From positions 1,569,631-1,633,630 of the forward strand of contig NZ_JACHEU010000001.1 of NCBI RefSeq assembly GCF_014201615.1: a stretch of 64,000 nucleotides of DNA, in the 5' to 3' direction. The position numbers and the translations under genes were made by a program. This DNA is from Aquamicrobium lusatiense (lineage in GTDB: Bacteria > Pseudomonadota > Alphaproteobacteria > Rhizobiales > Rhizobiaceae). Positions 27,580 to 37,235 of the stretch are shown here, in pieces; the first letter of the stretch is position 1, and every line of letters starts with the position of its first letter. Below the pieces are notes generated by a model. The model saw nothing but the letters and a program-made list of their open reading frames with translations. It did no database searches and was not told the DNA's origin.

Positions 27580-28737
27580 TTGGGAGCAACGCAATCAGAC
27601 TTTTGGCGCAGGCTGTTCGCCGCGGCGGCAATTGCCTTTGCCGCCCCGTCCGCCGCGCTTGCGTCCGATTTCAGCGAGCCGTGGAAACGCGATGACCGCG
27701 CGCTGGTCATCGATGCCTACGAGTATAATTCGATAGACTGGGCCGAGCTTGCTAGCGACAAGCGCATCGTCGGCTTCATCAACAAGGCTTCCGACGGGTT
27801 GCCTCCGCCCTATGCCTGCAAGGGTGACGAGACCGAGGTGCGCTTGTGCCGGGCGCTGTTTCGCCGCCATGCGGTGGCAAAGGAGCTGTTTCAGACACGG
27901 CGCACCGTGGCGCGGGCGCTCGGCCTGGAATGGGGCGCCTATCATCTTGCCCGCCCCGGCAATCCGATCGAACAGGCGAACAATTTCATCGATTTCGCGC
28001 GGCCCGGTCCGGATGACCTGATGGCGCTCGACATCGAGGACAACGACCCGGAAAAATGGATGTCGCTGGCCGACGCCGAGGAGTTCGTGCGCCATGTGCA
28101 TCGCCGCGTCGGGCGCTTCCCGGTTCTCTACACCAACGGCTCGACCGCACAGCATATCGCCGACCACCGCCATCTCTATCCGCTGCTGTCGCGGCTGCCG
28201 CTCTGGTATGCGCGCTACAAGCCCGAGATCGACATGCATTTCCCAAAGGGCAACTGGCGGAGCTACGCGCTGTGGCAGTTCGCAACGCAGGCCAACTGCA
28301 ATGCCCGGCGCTGCCCGTATCGCGTGCCCGGCACACCGACCGACATCGACGTGAACGTCGCGGCGATGACGGCAGAGGAACTGCGTACAGCCTGGCCTTT
28401 CGGCGGTCTGGTCGGCGTGCCGGTCGATATGCTGTTTCGCGTGCCGGTGCCCGTCGCGCGCGCTGAAGCGCTGGAAGGTGAAGTCACCATCGCATACGTC
28501 GATGTCGCCCGGTTGCCGACATTTTTGATGCTGGCGGAAGCGGCTGGCGAGGGCTGGCGCCGGATGCGTTATGGCTGGGCCGTGGCCATGAGCGGGCCTT
28601 ACAGGGGCCGGTATCGCCATGGAATGGCGGAATATGCAGCCGGCAAGCTGGAGGCGTTCCAGCAGATGATCGCCGACGCCGAATCCGCAGCCGGGATCGA
28701 CCCGATAGCCACCGGATCAATCAACGCGAAGGATTAG
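27580..28737 (+). CDS. GH25 family lysozyme, secreted
   Basis: 385 residues from the TTG at 27580, which has AAGGAA upstream and opens a signal peptide ([22 protein letters not shown]). No ATG is available in this position. The GH25 fold is visible: [13 protein letters not shown] at the first strand, the catalytic DIE (Asp151, Glu153) in [10 protein letters not shown], and LPLWYARY and [10 protein letters not shown] later. It should cut the glycan strands of peptidoglycan in the periplasm or outside. A C-terminal extension of about 100 residues after the barrel has no recognised domain. The stop overlaps the purD stop by 4 bp (convergent). Confidence 0.85.
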   Translation: MGATQSDFWRRLFAAAAIAFAAPSAALASDFSEPWKRDDRALVIDAYEYNSIDWAELASDKRIVGFINKASDGLPPPYACKGDETEVRLCRALFRRHAVAKELFQTRRTVARALGLEWGAYHLARPGNPIEQANNFIDFARPGPDDLMALDIEDNDPEKWMSLADAEEFVRHVHRRVGRFPVLYTNGSTAQHIADHRHLYPLLSRLPLWYARYKPEIDMHFPKGNWRSYALWQFATQANCNARRCPYRVPGTPTDIDVNVAAMTAEELRTAWPFGGLVGVPVDMLFRVPVPVARAEALEGEVTIAYVDVARLPTFLMLAEAAGEGWRRMRYGWAVAMSGPYRGRYRHGMAEYAAGKLEAFQQMIADAESAAGIDPIATGSINAKD

Positions 28738-30011
28738 TCTCTTTCGCGCTCCACCGCGCGCCAGCCGATGTCGCGGCGGCAGAAGCCTTCCGGCCAGTCG
28801 ATGCGATCGACGGCTTCATAGGCGCGTTTCTGCGCTTCGCCGGCGCTTGCGCCCATCGCGGTGACGTTCAGAACCCGGCCGCCATTGGCGATCAGTTCTC
28901 CGTCACGCATCGCCGTGCCGGCATGAAAGATTTCCACATTCTCACCTGTAGCCGCAGCTTCAACGCCGTGGATGACGCTGCCTTTTTCCGGCGAGGCCGG
29001 ATAGCCCTTCGCGGCCATCACAACGGTCAGCGCCGTTTCGTCGCGCCAGCGCGCGGATGTATGGGCGAGCTGCCCATCCACAGCGGCGTTGAGCAGGACA
29101 AGCAGATCTTCCTTCAGACGCATCATCAGCACCTGACATTCGGGATCGCCGAAACGGGTGTTGTATTCGATCAGCTTCGGGCCCTCGTCATCGATCATCA
29201 GGCCGACGAACAGCGCACCCTGAAAGGGGTGGCCCATTTCGGCCATGCCGCGCATGGTCGGCTCCACGATCTCGCGCATGGTGCGCTCGATGATTTCGGA
29301 CGTCATCACCGGCGCGGGCGAATAGGCGCCCATGCCGCCGGTGTTGGGTCCGGTGTCGCCGTCGCCGACGCGCTTGTGGTCCTGCGCCGTGCCGAAGGGC
29401 AGCGCCGTCCTGCCGTCGCACAGACAGAAGAAGCTGGCTTCCTCGCCCCTAAGAAATTCCTCGATCACCACTTCCGCCCCCGCTGCGCCGAAGGAGCCGT
29501 CGAAACAGGCTTCCAGCGCCTCGATGGCTTCGGGCAGCGTCATCGCCACGGTCACGCCCTTGCCGGCGGCGAGGCCATCGGCCTTCACGACGATCGGCGC
29601 GCCCTGTTCGCGCACATAGGCCTTTGCCGGCTCAAGCGCCGAAAAACGCCGGTAGGCGCCGGTCGGGATGTTGAAGCGCGCGCACAGATCCTTGGTGAAA
29701 CCCTTGGAGCCTTCCAGCTGCGCTGCGGCTTTGGAGGGGCCGAACACGCGAATACCTGCCGCACGCAGATCGTCGGCAAGGCCAGCCACCAGCGGCGCTT
29801 CCGGCCCGACGACGACGAGATCGATGGCCCGATCGAGGCAGAAGCGGCGCACCGCATCATGATCGGCGATGTCGAGCGCCACCAGTTCGGCTTCCTCGGC
29901 GATGCCGGGATTGCCCGGTGCAGCATAAAGTTTTGTCAGCAAAGGCGAGGCCGCCAGCCGCCACGCCAGCGCATGCTCGCGGCCACCGGAGCCGAGAAGG
30001 AGAACGTTCAT
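28734..30011 (-). CDS. purD: Phosphoribosylamine-glycine ligase
   Basis: 425 residues. It starts [20 protein letters not shown], the diagnostic GARS N-terminus. The ATP-grasp domain contains [17 protein letters not shown] and the metal and phosphate site [17 protein letters not shown]. It catalyses the second step of de novo purine synthesis. It appears to be transcribed alone, with 164 bp separating it from the divergent GNAT gene. Confidence 0.97.
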   Translation of the reverse strand: MNVLLLGSGGREHALAWRLAASPLLTKLYAAPGNPGIAEEAELVALDIADHDAVRRFCLDRAIDLVVVGPEAPLVAGLADDLRAAGIRVFGPSKAAAQLEGSKGFTKDLCARFNIPTGAYRRFSALEPAKAYVREQGAPIVVKADGLAAGKGVTVAMTLPEAIEALEACFDGSFGAAGAEVVIEEFLRGEEASFFCLCDGRTALPFGTAQDHKRVGDGDTGPNTGGMGAYSPAPVMTSEIIERTMREIVEPTMRGMAEMGHPFQGALFVGLMIDDEGPKLIEYNTRFGDPECQVLMMRLKEDLLVLLNAAVDGQLAHTSARWRDETALTVVMAAKGYPASPEKGSVIHGVEAAATGENVEIFHAGTAMRDGELIANGGRVLNVTAMGASAGEAQKRAYEAVDRIDWPEGFCRRDIGWRAVERERD

Positions 30012-30175
30012 GGGCAGACCTCGCGCGTGTCGGATTGCAAGGGTTTCCGCTATTGGCGATGGCTATCAAGGTCAAGGCGTAATGCCCGATTTGCGGCTGT
30101 TTCCACCAAAGCTCAGCTCATTGCGTCCGCTGGCGACAAATCCCATCTGGGATACATGCAACCTGAGGTGAAGCC

Positions 30176-30691
30176 ATGCCTGTCGTAACCGAACGCGCCG
30201 ACACCGCTGCATTCGTGGCGGCGGGACAGGGAGATTTCGGCTTCATGGTCGAGATGTTCGCCGAACCGGAATTCGGCAAGCCGCTGGCCGACTGGATCAG
30301 GACCCCGGTCGTACCGTACCTTAAGAATTACGGCGAAGACGGCGGGATTGATGACGGGGCGGCGCTGTTCATCGCAAGGCTGGATGACCTACTTGCAGGG
30401 CACATGGTCCTTTCACGCAACTGGAATGGCTATGCGCTGATCGAGATGATCGGTGTCGACCGCAGCATGCGCGGGCAGGGAATCGGCTCCGCGCTGATCG
30501 AACAGGCAATCGCCTGGACAAAGGTGGAAAAGCTGCCCGGCCTGATGCTGGAAACGCAGAACAACAACCTTGCCGCCTGCGCGCTCTATGAGAAGCATGG
30601 CTTTCGTCTGGGTGGCATCGACCGCTGCCTCTATCGGGGCCTCGACCCGCAAAGCAGCGAGATCGCCCTGTTCTGGTATCGCGAGGTTTAG
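30176..30691 (+). CDS. GNAT family N-acetyltransferase
   Basis: 171 residues. The acetyl-CoA-binding motif A is MIGVDRSMRGQGIGSALIEQAIAW, followed by LPGLMLETQNNNLAACALYEKHGFRLGGID, the classic GNAT motif B. The C-terminus (SEIALFWYREV) resembles streptothricin or aminoglycoside acetyltransferase-like members, but the substrate cannot be assigned. It is 60 bp upstream of ubiA with no terminator between. Confidence 0.87.
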   Translation: MPVVTERADTAAFVAAGQGDFGFMVEMFAEPEFGKPLADWIRTPVVPYLKNYGEDGGIDDGAALFIARLDDLLAGHMVLSRNWNGYALIEMIGVDRSMRGQGIGSALIEQAIAWTKVEKLPGLMLETQNNNLAACALYEKHGFRLGGIDRCLYRGLDPQSSEIALFWYREV

Positions 30692-30751
30692 CGGCGGAGT
30701 GCTTCAACCTGCGGCTTGACGCTCGCGCCCGCGCCTGCCACTTGAACCACC

Positions 30752-31735
30752 ATGGAAACCATTCAGACGAAAGCATCGCAGGGACGCGTCGCCGATGCGC
30801 CGAGCGATCATTGGGTTTATCGTGTTCTGCCGCGCGCCCTGTGGCCGTACGCGCAGCTTGCGCGCTGGGACCGTCCCATCGGCTGGCAGCTTCTTCTGTG
30901 GCCGTGCTGGTGGTCGGCTGCGATGGCGGCATCGGCCTATGCCCGCCCGGAAGATACGCTGGACTCGCTTCTGCCCCTGCCGTCGACGCTGATTCTCTTC
31001 TTCATCGGGGCCGTCGCCATGCGGGGCGCCGGCTGCACCTACAACGACATCGTTGATGTGAACATCGACAATCAGGTCGAGCGCACGCGCTCGCGCCCGT
31101 TGCCGTCGGGCAAGGTCAGCCGCCGCAAGGCGTGGCTGTTCCTCCTCCTTCAGGCGCTGATCGGCCTTGCGGTTCTGCTGCAGTTCGACAGCTTCACCAT
31201 CCTGCTCGGCATCTGCTCGCTGGCGGTTGTGGCGGCCTATCCGTTCATGAAGCGCATCACCAACTGGCCGCAATTCGTGCTCGGCCTTGCCTTCTCGTGG
31301 GGCGCGCTGCTGGGCTGGTCGGCCGAGTTCGGCGATGTCGATGAGCCGGCCATCCTGCTCTATGTCGGCGCGATCATGTGGACGATCGGCTATGACACCA
31401 TCTACGCCCATCAGGACAAGGAGGACGACGCCATCGTTGGCGTCAAATCCACCGCGCGCCTCTTCGGCGAGAATACGAAGGCATGGCTGATCGTGCTCTA
31501 TGGCGGCGCGCTGATGTGCTTTGCCGTGGCCTTCGCCAATGCGCAGGTGCCGATGCCGTCCATGGCTGGCCTCATCGCCGCGGCCGTCCATATGGGGCGT
31601 CAGATCCTCGTGCTCGACATCGATGACGGCGACCAGTGCCTGAAACTGTTCCGATCGAACAATCAGGTCGGCTGGCTGATCTTCCTCGGCCTTATTGGCG
31701 GTGCCTGCTGGAATTTCCTCAAGCCGATGATCTAG
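30752..31735 (+). CDS. ubiA: 4-hydroxybenzoate polyprenyltransferase
   Basis: 327 residues, with about eight or nine membrane helices. The first Asp-rich motif is NDIVDVNIDNQVERTRSRPLPSG and the second is DTIYAHQDKEDD, as in UbiA enzymes. It attaches the polyprenyl tail to 4-hydroxybenzoate in ubiquinone synthesis in the inner membrane. The tail donor would come from the polyprenyl synthase at 10844. The region around LARWDRPIGWQLLLWPCWW is the family N-terminal signature. Confidence 0.96.
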   Translation: METIQTKASQGRVADAPSDHWVYRVLPRALWPYAQLARWDRPIGWQLLLWPCWWSAAMAASAYARPEDTLDSLLPLPSTLILFFIGAVAMRGAGCTYNDIVDVNIDNQVERTRSRPLPSGKVSRRKAWLFLLLQALIGLAVLLQFDSFTILLGICSLAVVAAYPFMKRITNWPQFVLGLAFSWGALLGWSAEFGDVDEPAILLYVGAIMWTIGYDTIYAHQDKEDDAIVGVKSTARLFGENTKAWLIVLYGGALMCFAVAFANAQVPMPSMAGLIAAAVHMGRQILVLDIDDGDQCLKLFRSNNQVGWLIFLGLIGGACWNFLKPMI

Positions 31736-31864
31736 GCGAGAACCCCGTCGTCCGGCTGGCGCGGCCTGCCGGATCGAAGAATTGCCCCGCGGCTCTGGAA
31801 TTTCTTCCTATGCGAGTACATATAATGGCCGACACCAACCCCGTTCATCTGGCAGGCAGGTTAT

Positions 31865-32794
31865 ATGCGCGACCCGTATGAGGTGCTGGGCGTTGCAAGG
31901 AACGCCTCGGCAAAGGAAATCAAGTCGGCCTATCGAAAACTGGCCAAGAAGTATCACCCGGACCAGAATCCGGATGATCCGAAGGCCAAGGATCATTTCG
32001 CGGCTGCAAATCAGGCTTATGAGATCGTCGGCGACGAGAAGCAGCGTGCAGCTTTCGACCGTGGCGAAATCGGTCCGGACGGCAAGCCGCTGTTCCAGGG
32101 CTTTGAGGGCGCGGCCGGCGGTGATCCCTTCTCCGGATTCCGGCGCCAGCAGGGGCCGGGAGGGGCGCATTTTGAGTTCCGTGGCAATGGTCCCGGCGGT
32201 GAAGCTTTCGGCGAGGACATCTTCAGTCACATTTTCGGCGATGCCTTCGCCCGCCAGCAGGGCGCGCGTTCCTCTGGCGGTGAACGCAGGGGCCAGGCTC
32301 CGCGCGGTCAGGACATCAATGTCGAGCTCGGCATCAGCATTGAAGAAGCGGCAACGACACCGAAGGTGACGGCCCAGTTTCCCGATGGCCGCAAGATCGC
32401 CGTCAAGCTTCCCGCTTTTGTCGAGGACGGGCAGACCATCCGCCTCAAGGGGCAGGGCGCGCAGGGCTATGGCGCACCGGGCGATGCACTGGTCAGGATC
32501 CGCTTCCTGAACCATCCGCGTTACACCGTGGAAGGGCGCGACCTGCATGTCGACCTGCCGGTGCCCCTGCGTGACGCGGTTCTGGGGGCCAAGATCGCTG
32601 TGGAAACGCCAACCGGTAAACTGGCCGTCAATGTGCCGGCATGGTCCAGTTCCGACAAGGTGCTGCGCCTGAAGGGCAAGGGTCTGCCGACGAAGGCCGG
32701 CGGGCATGGCGACCTCTATGTGCATGTCCGGCTGATGCTGCCGGAAGGCGGCGACAGTGAGCTCGAGGCGCTTATGCGCGCGAAGAAGGTGTGA
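31865..32794 (+). CDS. DnaJ/CbpA-type J-domain co-chaperone
   Basis: 309 residues. An N-terminal J domain (residues 2-66) has the HPD motif in [12 protein letters not shown] Gly/Phe-rich linker follows at residues 75-140. The C-terminal DnaJ substrate-binding domains are seen at [26 protein letters not shown] and [26 protein letters not shown]. It has no zinc-finger (CxxCxGxG) repeats, so it is a type II (CbpA-like) protein rather than DnaJ itself. It stimulates a DnaK ATPase; no dnaK is in the window. Confidence 0.92.
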   Translation: MRDPYEVLGVARNASAKEIKSAYRKLAKKYHPDQNPDDPKAKDHFAAANQAYEIVGDEKQRAAFDRGEIGPDGKPLFQGFEGAAGGDPFSGFRRQQGPGGAHFEFRGNGPGGEAFGEDIFSHIFGDAFARQQGARSSGGERRGQAPRGQDINVELGISIEEAATTPKVTAQFPDGRKIAVKLPAFVEDGQTIRLKGQGAQGYGAPGDALVRIRFLNHPRYTVEGRDLHVDLPVPLRDAVLGAKIAVETPTGKLAVNVPAWSSSDKVLRLKGKGLPTKAGGHGDLYVHVRLMLPEGGDSELEALMRAKKV

Positions 32795-32891
32795 CCGGCA
32801 GTCGGTTCATTGACGTTTGAGACCTTGAAGCCCGCAAGCGCCTGTGCGATAGGGCTTGCTCTCAAGCGGACAATTTGCGGAGAACGCTGAC

Positions 32892-33710
32892 ATGGCGGGT
32901 GTACAGGGCCTCATGGCCGGGAAGCGTGGCCTCATTCTGGGTGTCGCCAACAATCGCTCCATCGCTTTCGGTATCGCCAGGGCCTGTGTCGATCACGGAG
33001 CCGAAATCGCGCTGACCTATCAGGGCGAGGCGTTCAAGAAGCGCGTCGAGCCGCTGGCGGCTGAACTCGGCGCGCATATCGCCGGCCATTGCGATGTGAC
33101 CGATCCGGAAAGCCTGGATGCGGTGTTTGCGGAGGTCGAGCGCCATTTCGGCAAGATCGACTTTCTGGTCCACGCCATCGCCTTCTCCGACAAGGAGGAG
33201 CTGGACGGGCGCTATGTCGAGACGACGCGCGCCAACTTCAACCGCACCATGGAAATCTCGGTGTTTTCCTTCACCGACATCGCCAGACGCGCCGAAGCGA
33301 TCATGAACGATGGCGGCTCGCTGCTCACCCTGACCTATTACGGCGCCGAGAAGGTGATGCCGCATTACAACGTCATGGGCATTGCCAAGGCGGCACTTGA
33401 AGCCAGCGTTCGCTATCTGGCCGTCGATCTGGGCGGACGCGGCATCCGCGTCAACGCCATCTCGGCCGGTCCGATCAAGACGCTGGCCGCATCGGGGATC
33501 GGCGACTTCCGCTATATCCTGAAGTGGAACGAATACAACTCGCCGCTCAAGCGCACCGTCACGCCGGAAGAGGTCGGTGATTCGGGCCTCTATCTGCTGT
33601 CCGACCTGTCGCGCGGCGTTACCGGCGAGGTGCATCACGTCGATTCCGGCTATCATGTCGTGGGCATGAAGGCGGTCGACGCGCCGGACATCTCCACCAT
33701 CAAGGACTGA
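32892..33710 (+). CDS. fabI: Enoyl-[acyl-carrier-protein] reductase (NADH)
   Basis: 272 residues from the ATG at 32892 with GGAGA upstream. It belongs to the SDR superfamily with the FabI variations: GLILGVANNRSIAFGIA for the cofactor loop, the Tyr-(6)-Lys catalytic pair in YNVMGIAKAAL, and the C-terminal SDLSRGVTGEVHHVDSGYH. It catalyses the last step of the fatty-acid elongation cycle. The gene is followed by a histidine phosphatase after 57 bp; a short hairpin in that gap lacks a T-run. Confidence 0.95.
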   Translation: MAGVQGLMAGKRGLILGVANNRSIAFGIARACVDHGAEIALTYQGEAFKKRVEPLAAELGAHIAGHCDVTDPESLDAVFAEVERHFGKIDFLVHAIAFSDKEELDGRYVETTRANFNRTMEISVFSFTDIARRAEAIMNDGGSLLTLTYYGAEKVMPHYNVMGIAKAALEASVRYLAVDLGGRGIRVNAISAGPIKTLAASGIGDFRYILKWNEYNSPLKRTVTPEEVGDSGLYLLSDLSRGVTGEVHHVDSGYHVVGMKAVDAPDISTIKD

Positions 33711-33767
33711 CACTCCACATTTCTTTTCGGCCTCCGGGCCGAGGTTGTCAGAGGATACCCCCGGAAA

Positions 33768-34355
33768 ATGCCTGCACCTGTTTATGTGGTGCGTCACGGT
33801 CAGACCGACTGGAACGCGGAACTTCGTCTTCAGGGGCAGGCCGACATCGATCTCAATGCCCTTGGCCGGGAGCAGGCAGCGGCCAACGGACGCGCGCTCG
33901 CCGGCCTGATCGGTGATGCGGCAGGATATGATTTCGTTGCAAGCCCGATGGCGCGCACCCGCCACACGATGGAGCTGCTGCGCGGCGCGATGGGCCTCGA
34001 CCCGATGGCCTACCGGATGGATGAGCGCCTCAAGGAACTGAATTTCGGCGACTGGCAGGGGTATACGGCCGAGGAGCTGGAAGCGCTGCATCCGGGCTCG
34101 ACGCGCGAGCGCCATCTTGCCAAATGGGATTTCCAGCCCCCCGGCGAAGGTGCGGAAAGCTATCAGATGCTTCTGGAGCGGGTGACGCCTGTATTCCGCA
34201 CCCTGCAGGGTCCCTCAGTCTGCGTGACCCATGGCGGAGTGATCCGCGGGCTGTTCCGCTTCGCCGGTGGACTGAGCAAGGAAGAAGCCTGCGCGCTCAC
34301 CATTCCGCAGGATCGCATCCTGCGCTGGCAGGGCGACAGGCTGGACTGGCTCTGA
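33768..34355 (+). CDS. Histidine phosphatase family protein (phosphoglycerate mutase-like)
   Basis: 195 residues. The catalytic RHG is at VVRHGQTDWN near the N-terminus, the second Arg/Glu region at LKELNFGDWQGYTAEEL, and the second catalytic His at SVCVTHGGVIRGL. These identify the cofactor-dependent mutase/phosphatase superfamily. Its size suits a broad phosphatase rather than the glycolytic mutase. It lies downstream of fabI, possibly cotranscribed, and converges on the DUF1344 gene. Confidence 0.88.
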   Translation: MPAPVYVVRHGQTDWNAELRLQGQADIDLNALGREQAAANGRALAGLIGDAAGYDFVASPMARTRHTMELLRGAMGLDPMAYRMDERLKELNFGDWQGYTAEELEALHPGSTRERHLAKWDFQPPGEGAESYQMLLERVTPVFRTLQGPSVCVTHGGVIRGLFRFAGGLSKEEACALTIPQDRILRWQGDRLDWL

Positions 34356-34382
34356 AAGCCTTTCTGTCCGCCGACGCCTGCC

Positions 34383-34646
34383 TTATTCGACAACCTGCAT
34401 GTCGGTGATGACGTTTTCGCCACCGGTCACGTCGTAGGCGATGACAACTTCCATTCCGGCGCTGAGTGCGTCTACGTCCATTTCGGCGTTGAGCTTGTAG
34501 GACTTGCCGTTATCGAGCGTCAGGGTCATGTTTTCCTTGCTGACCTGTTTGATGGTCCCTTCGGCCTGCTCGGCCAGGGCCATGCCCGAAAGCATCAGGA
34601 GGGCTGCAGCGGCGCCAGCGAAAATGCGCCCGATTCGAATTTGCAT
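34383..34646 (-). CDS. DUF1344 family small periplasmic protein
   Basis: 87 residues. A signal peptide (IFAGAAAALLMLSGMALA) is followed by a compact mature domain, AEGTIKQVSKENMTLTLDNGKSYKLNAEMDVDALSAGMEVVIAYD, which matches DUF1344, a small beta-barrel-like domain widespread in Rhizobiales. The ATG at 34646 has an AAGAGGACG upstream. An extension to 34733 adds no signal character and is not used. The function is unknown. It is divergent from aroC, 207 bp away. Confidence 0.83.
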   Translation of the reverse strand: MQIRIGRIFAGAAAALLMLSGMALAEQAEGTIKQVSKENMTLTLDNGKSYKLNAEMDVDALSAGMEVVIAYDVTGGENVITDMQVVE

Positions 34647-34853
34647 GTGTCGTCCTCTTGTTTCTTGCTCCGGCCTGACGCCGGTTGATTGCGGAGACGC
34701 GGCGATGTGAACAGAACCAGCCCAATGTGTCAAAGCTTAGACGCCGTCGATGACGGTTTGACCACCGCAAAAAACGCCAATAGAACGCTGGCAACATCGG
34801 ATCGGGACCGGGCCATCCAACAGGCCCCGGCGTGAAAAGGCAGGGATTTGCCA

Positions 34854-35960
34854 ATGTCGCACAACACGTTCGGCCATCTGTTCCGCGTCACCACATGGGG
34901 CGAAAGCCATGGTGCCGCGCTTGGCTGCGTGGTCGATGGGTGCCCGCCCGGCATCCGCTTTACGCTGGCAGACATCCAGTCGGAACTCGACCGACGCCGT
35001 CCGGGTCAGTCGCGCTTCGTCACGCAGAGGCGCGAACCCGATCAGGTGAAGGTGCTCTCGGGCTTCGTCTTCGATGAGGATGGCGAGACGATGATCACCA
35101 CCGGCACGCCCGTCTCGATGCTGATCGAGAATGTCGACCAGCGCTCGAAGGACTATGGCGAGATCGCGCGGCAGTATCGCCCCGGCCATGCCGACTACAC
35201 CTATGACGTCAAATACGGCCTGCGCGACCATCGCGGCGGCGGACGCTCATCCGCGCGCGAAACCGCTGCGCGGGTCGCTGCCGGCGCTCTTGCCCGCAGG
35301 ATAGTGCCCGGCCTCGTGGTGCGCGGCGCGCTGGTGTCCATGGGCGTGAAGGACATCGACCGCGCCAACTGGGACTGGGATTTCGTTGGCCACGAAGACA
35401 ATCCGTTCTTCACGCCGGACCCGGCTTCGGTTCCTGTTTTCACAAGCTATCTGGACGAGATCCGCAAGGCCGGCTCGTCGGTCGGCGCAACTGTCGAGAT
35501 CGTGGCGGAAGGCGTTCCGGCAGGCCTTGGTGCGCCGCTTTACGGCAAGCTCGATCAGGATATTGCCGGCAACCTGATGTCGATCAACGCGGTCAAGGGT
35601 GTGGAAATCGGCAACGGCTTCGAAGCGGCCCGCATCACCGGCGAGGAGAATGCCGACCAGATGCGCATGGGCAATGACGGTCGCCCGATGTTCCTGTCCA
35701 ACAAGGCTGGCGGCATCCTTGGCGGCATTTCGACCGGCGCGCCGGTGGTGGCGCGTTTTGCCGTGAAGCCGACGTCCTCGATCCTGACCCCGCGCCTTTC
35801 GATCGACAAGGATGGTGCGGAAGTGGAAGTGCGCACCAAAGGCCGCCATGATCCGTGCGTCGGTATTCGGGCGGTGCCGGTGGGCGAGGCCATGGTCGCC
35901 TGTGCCATCGCCGATCACTATCTGCGCCATCGCGGCCAAACGGGCAGGGCGGACGCGTAG
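34854..35960 (+). CDS. aroC: Chorismate synthase
   Basis: 368 residues from the ATG at 34854; a TTG two codons upstream is an alternative, and AGGGA lies just before both. The three AroC signatures are present: [42 protein letters not shown], and the C-terminal FAVKPTSSI and [17 protein letters not shown]. It is an FMN-dependent lyase making chorismate, the last shared step of aromatic amino-acid synthesis. ribB follows after 90 bp without a clear terminator. Confidence 0.97.
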   Translation: MSHNTFGHLFRVTTWGESHGAALGCVVDGCPPGIRFTLADIQSELDRRRPGQSRFVTQRREPDQVKVLSGFVFDEDGETMITTGTPVSMLIENVDQRSKDYGEIARQYRPGHADYTYDVKYGLRDHRGGGRSSARETAARVAAGALARRIVPGLVVRGALVSMGVKDIDRANWDWDFVGHEDNPFFTPDPASVPVFTSYLDEIRKAGSSVGATVEIVAEGVPAGLGAPLYGKLDQDIAGNLMSINAVKGVEIGNGFEAARITGEENADQMRMGNDGRPMFLSNKAGGILGGISTGAPVVARFAVKPTSSILTPRLSIDKDGAEVEVRTKGRHDPCVGIRAVPVGEAMVACAIADHYLRHRGQTGRADA

Positions 35961-36050
35961 CCGGCTGCGAAAGGGCGGACTTGCCCGTCCCTGTTCGAGG
36001 CCTTATGCCGTTTCTTATTCCGTCGTTCTTTTTTTAGCGAAGCGAGCCTC

Positions 36051-37145
36051 ATGTCCTACGACCAGAAGAAGATCGTTGAAGCCATCCGCGCTTTCGAGCG
36101 CGGCGAGATCGTCGTGGTCATGGATGATGACGGGCGCGAGAATGAAGGCGATCTGATCGTCGCCGCCGTTCACTGCACGCCGGAGAAGATGGCCTTCATC
36201 GTGCGCCACACTTCCGGCATCGTCTGCACCCCGATGCTGCGCGAGGATGCGCGCCGGCTCAATCTTGCGCCCATGGTGGCGGAAAACGATTCCGCCCACA
36301 CCACCGCCTTCACTGTTTCGGTCGATTTCAAGCATGGCACGACGACCGGCATTTCGGCGGACGATCGCACGCTGACCGTGCGCAATCTGGCCAATGGCAA
36401 TGTCGGCCCGTCCGATTTCGTGCGCCCCGGCCACATCTTCCCGCTCATCGCCCGCGAAGGCGGTGTTTTGATGCGCTCGGGCCATACGGAAGCGGCCGTC
36501 GACCTGTGCAAGCTGGCCAATCTGCCACCCGTCGGTGTCATTTCCGAGCTGGTCAATGACGATGGCACGGTGATGCGCGGGCCTCAGGTGCAGGCGTTCG
36601 CCGAGAAGAACGGGTTGAAGCAGGTTTCGGTGGCAGATCTCATCGCCTACCGCCAGCGGCAGGAAACGCTGGTCGAGCGCGTCGCCAGCACCGACATAGA
36701 GACACCCGGCGGCAAGGCCAGGCTCTATGCCTATACGCTCCCCTGGGACCCGATGCAGCATCTTGCCGTGGTCTTCGGCGACATTCGCGATGGCGAGGAA
36801 GTGCCGGTGCGCCTGCATCCGGAAAATGTCGTTTCCGACGTGTTCGGAACGGGCGGCAGGCTGGATGGCATCATGGAGACCATGGGTGCGCAGCAGCGCG
36901 GCGTCATCGTCTATCTGCGGGAAGGATCCGTCGGTGTCGGCCAGAAGGAAAGCCGCAGCCGGGGCGGAGACGAGGATCACGAGGAAGCCCGCAATCGCGA
37001 GAATGAGTGGCGTGAGATCGGACTGGGCGCGCAGATCCTGAAGGATCTCGGCATTTCGTCGATCAATCTCATTGCCTCGCGCGAGCGTCATTATGTCGGG
37101 CTGGAAGGCTTCGGCATTCGCATCGTCTCGACCGAAATCCGATAA
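36051..37145 (+). CDS. ribB: 3,4-dihydroxy-2-butanone-4-phosphate synthase with degenerate GTP cyclohydrolase II domain (RibBX type)
   Basis: 364 residues. Residues 1-205 are a normal DHBP synthase: VVVMDDDGRENEGDLIVAA, FIVRHTSGIVC, RPGHIFPL and RSGHTEAAVDLC. Residues 210-364 resemble RibA, but the zinc-binding site is lost. Where GTP cyclohydrolase II has its three Cys ligands, this protein reads LHPENVVSDVFGTGGRLDG, with no Cys at all. So the second domain should not hydrolyse GTP in the usual way. Such RibBX proteins are known from Proteobacteria; a separate ribA must exist elsewhere. It ends in a hairpin at 37189-37219. Confidence 0.92.
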   Translation: MSYDQKKIVEAIRAFERGEIVVVMDDDGRENEGDLIVAAVHCTPEKMAFIVRHTSGIVCTPMLREDARRLNLAPMVAENDSAHTTAFTVSVDFKHGTTTGISADDRTLTVRNLANGNVGPSDFVRPGHIFPLIAREGGVLMRSGHTEAAVDLCKLANLPPVGVISELVNDDGTVMRGPQVQAFAEKNGLKQVSVADLIAYRQRQETLVERVASTDIETPGGKARLYAYTLPWDPMQHLAVVFGDIRDGEEVPVRLHPENVVSDVFGTGGRLDGIMETMGAQQRGVIVYLREGSVGVGQKESRSRGGDEDHEEARNRENEWREIGLGAQILKDLGISSINLIASRERHYVGLEGFGIRIVSTEIR

Positions 37146-37188
37146 GCATTTCGCGTTCACAGGGCATCAGGCGACAGACGTTTGAAAG

Positions 37189-37219
37189 GCAGGCTTCGGA
37201 GAAATCCCCCGGAGCCTGC
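37189..37219 (+). terminator. Hairpin between ribB and the MFS gene
   Basis: Arms GCAGGCTTCGG and CCGGAGCCTGC pair over 11 positions with one G-T, around a nine-base loop. Only short T-runs follow on either strand (AGCTTT plus, CCTTTC minus), so it probably stops both convergent transcripts with moderate strength. Confidence 0.55.
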
Positions 37220-37235
37220 GAGCTTTGATGCCTCT

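Noticed and set aside
33721..33750. Terminator between fabI and the histidine phosphatase
   Set aside because: A 6-bp stem TCGGCC/GGCCGA exists but no T-run follows on either strand.
35961..36050. FMN riboswitch upstream of ribB
   Set aside because: The 90-bp interval is too short and lacks the conserved RFN blocks. Its poly-T stretch is not preceded by a suitable stem.
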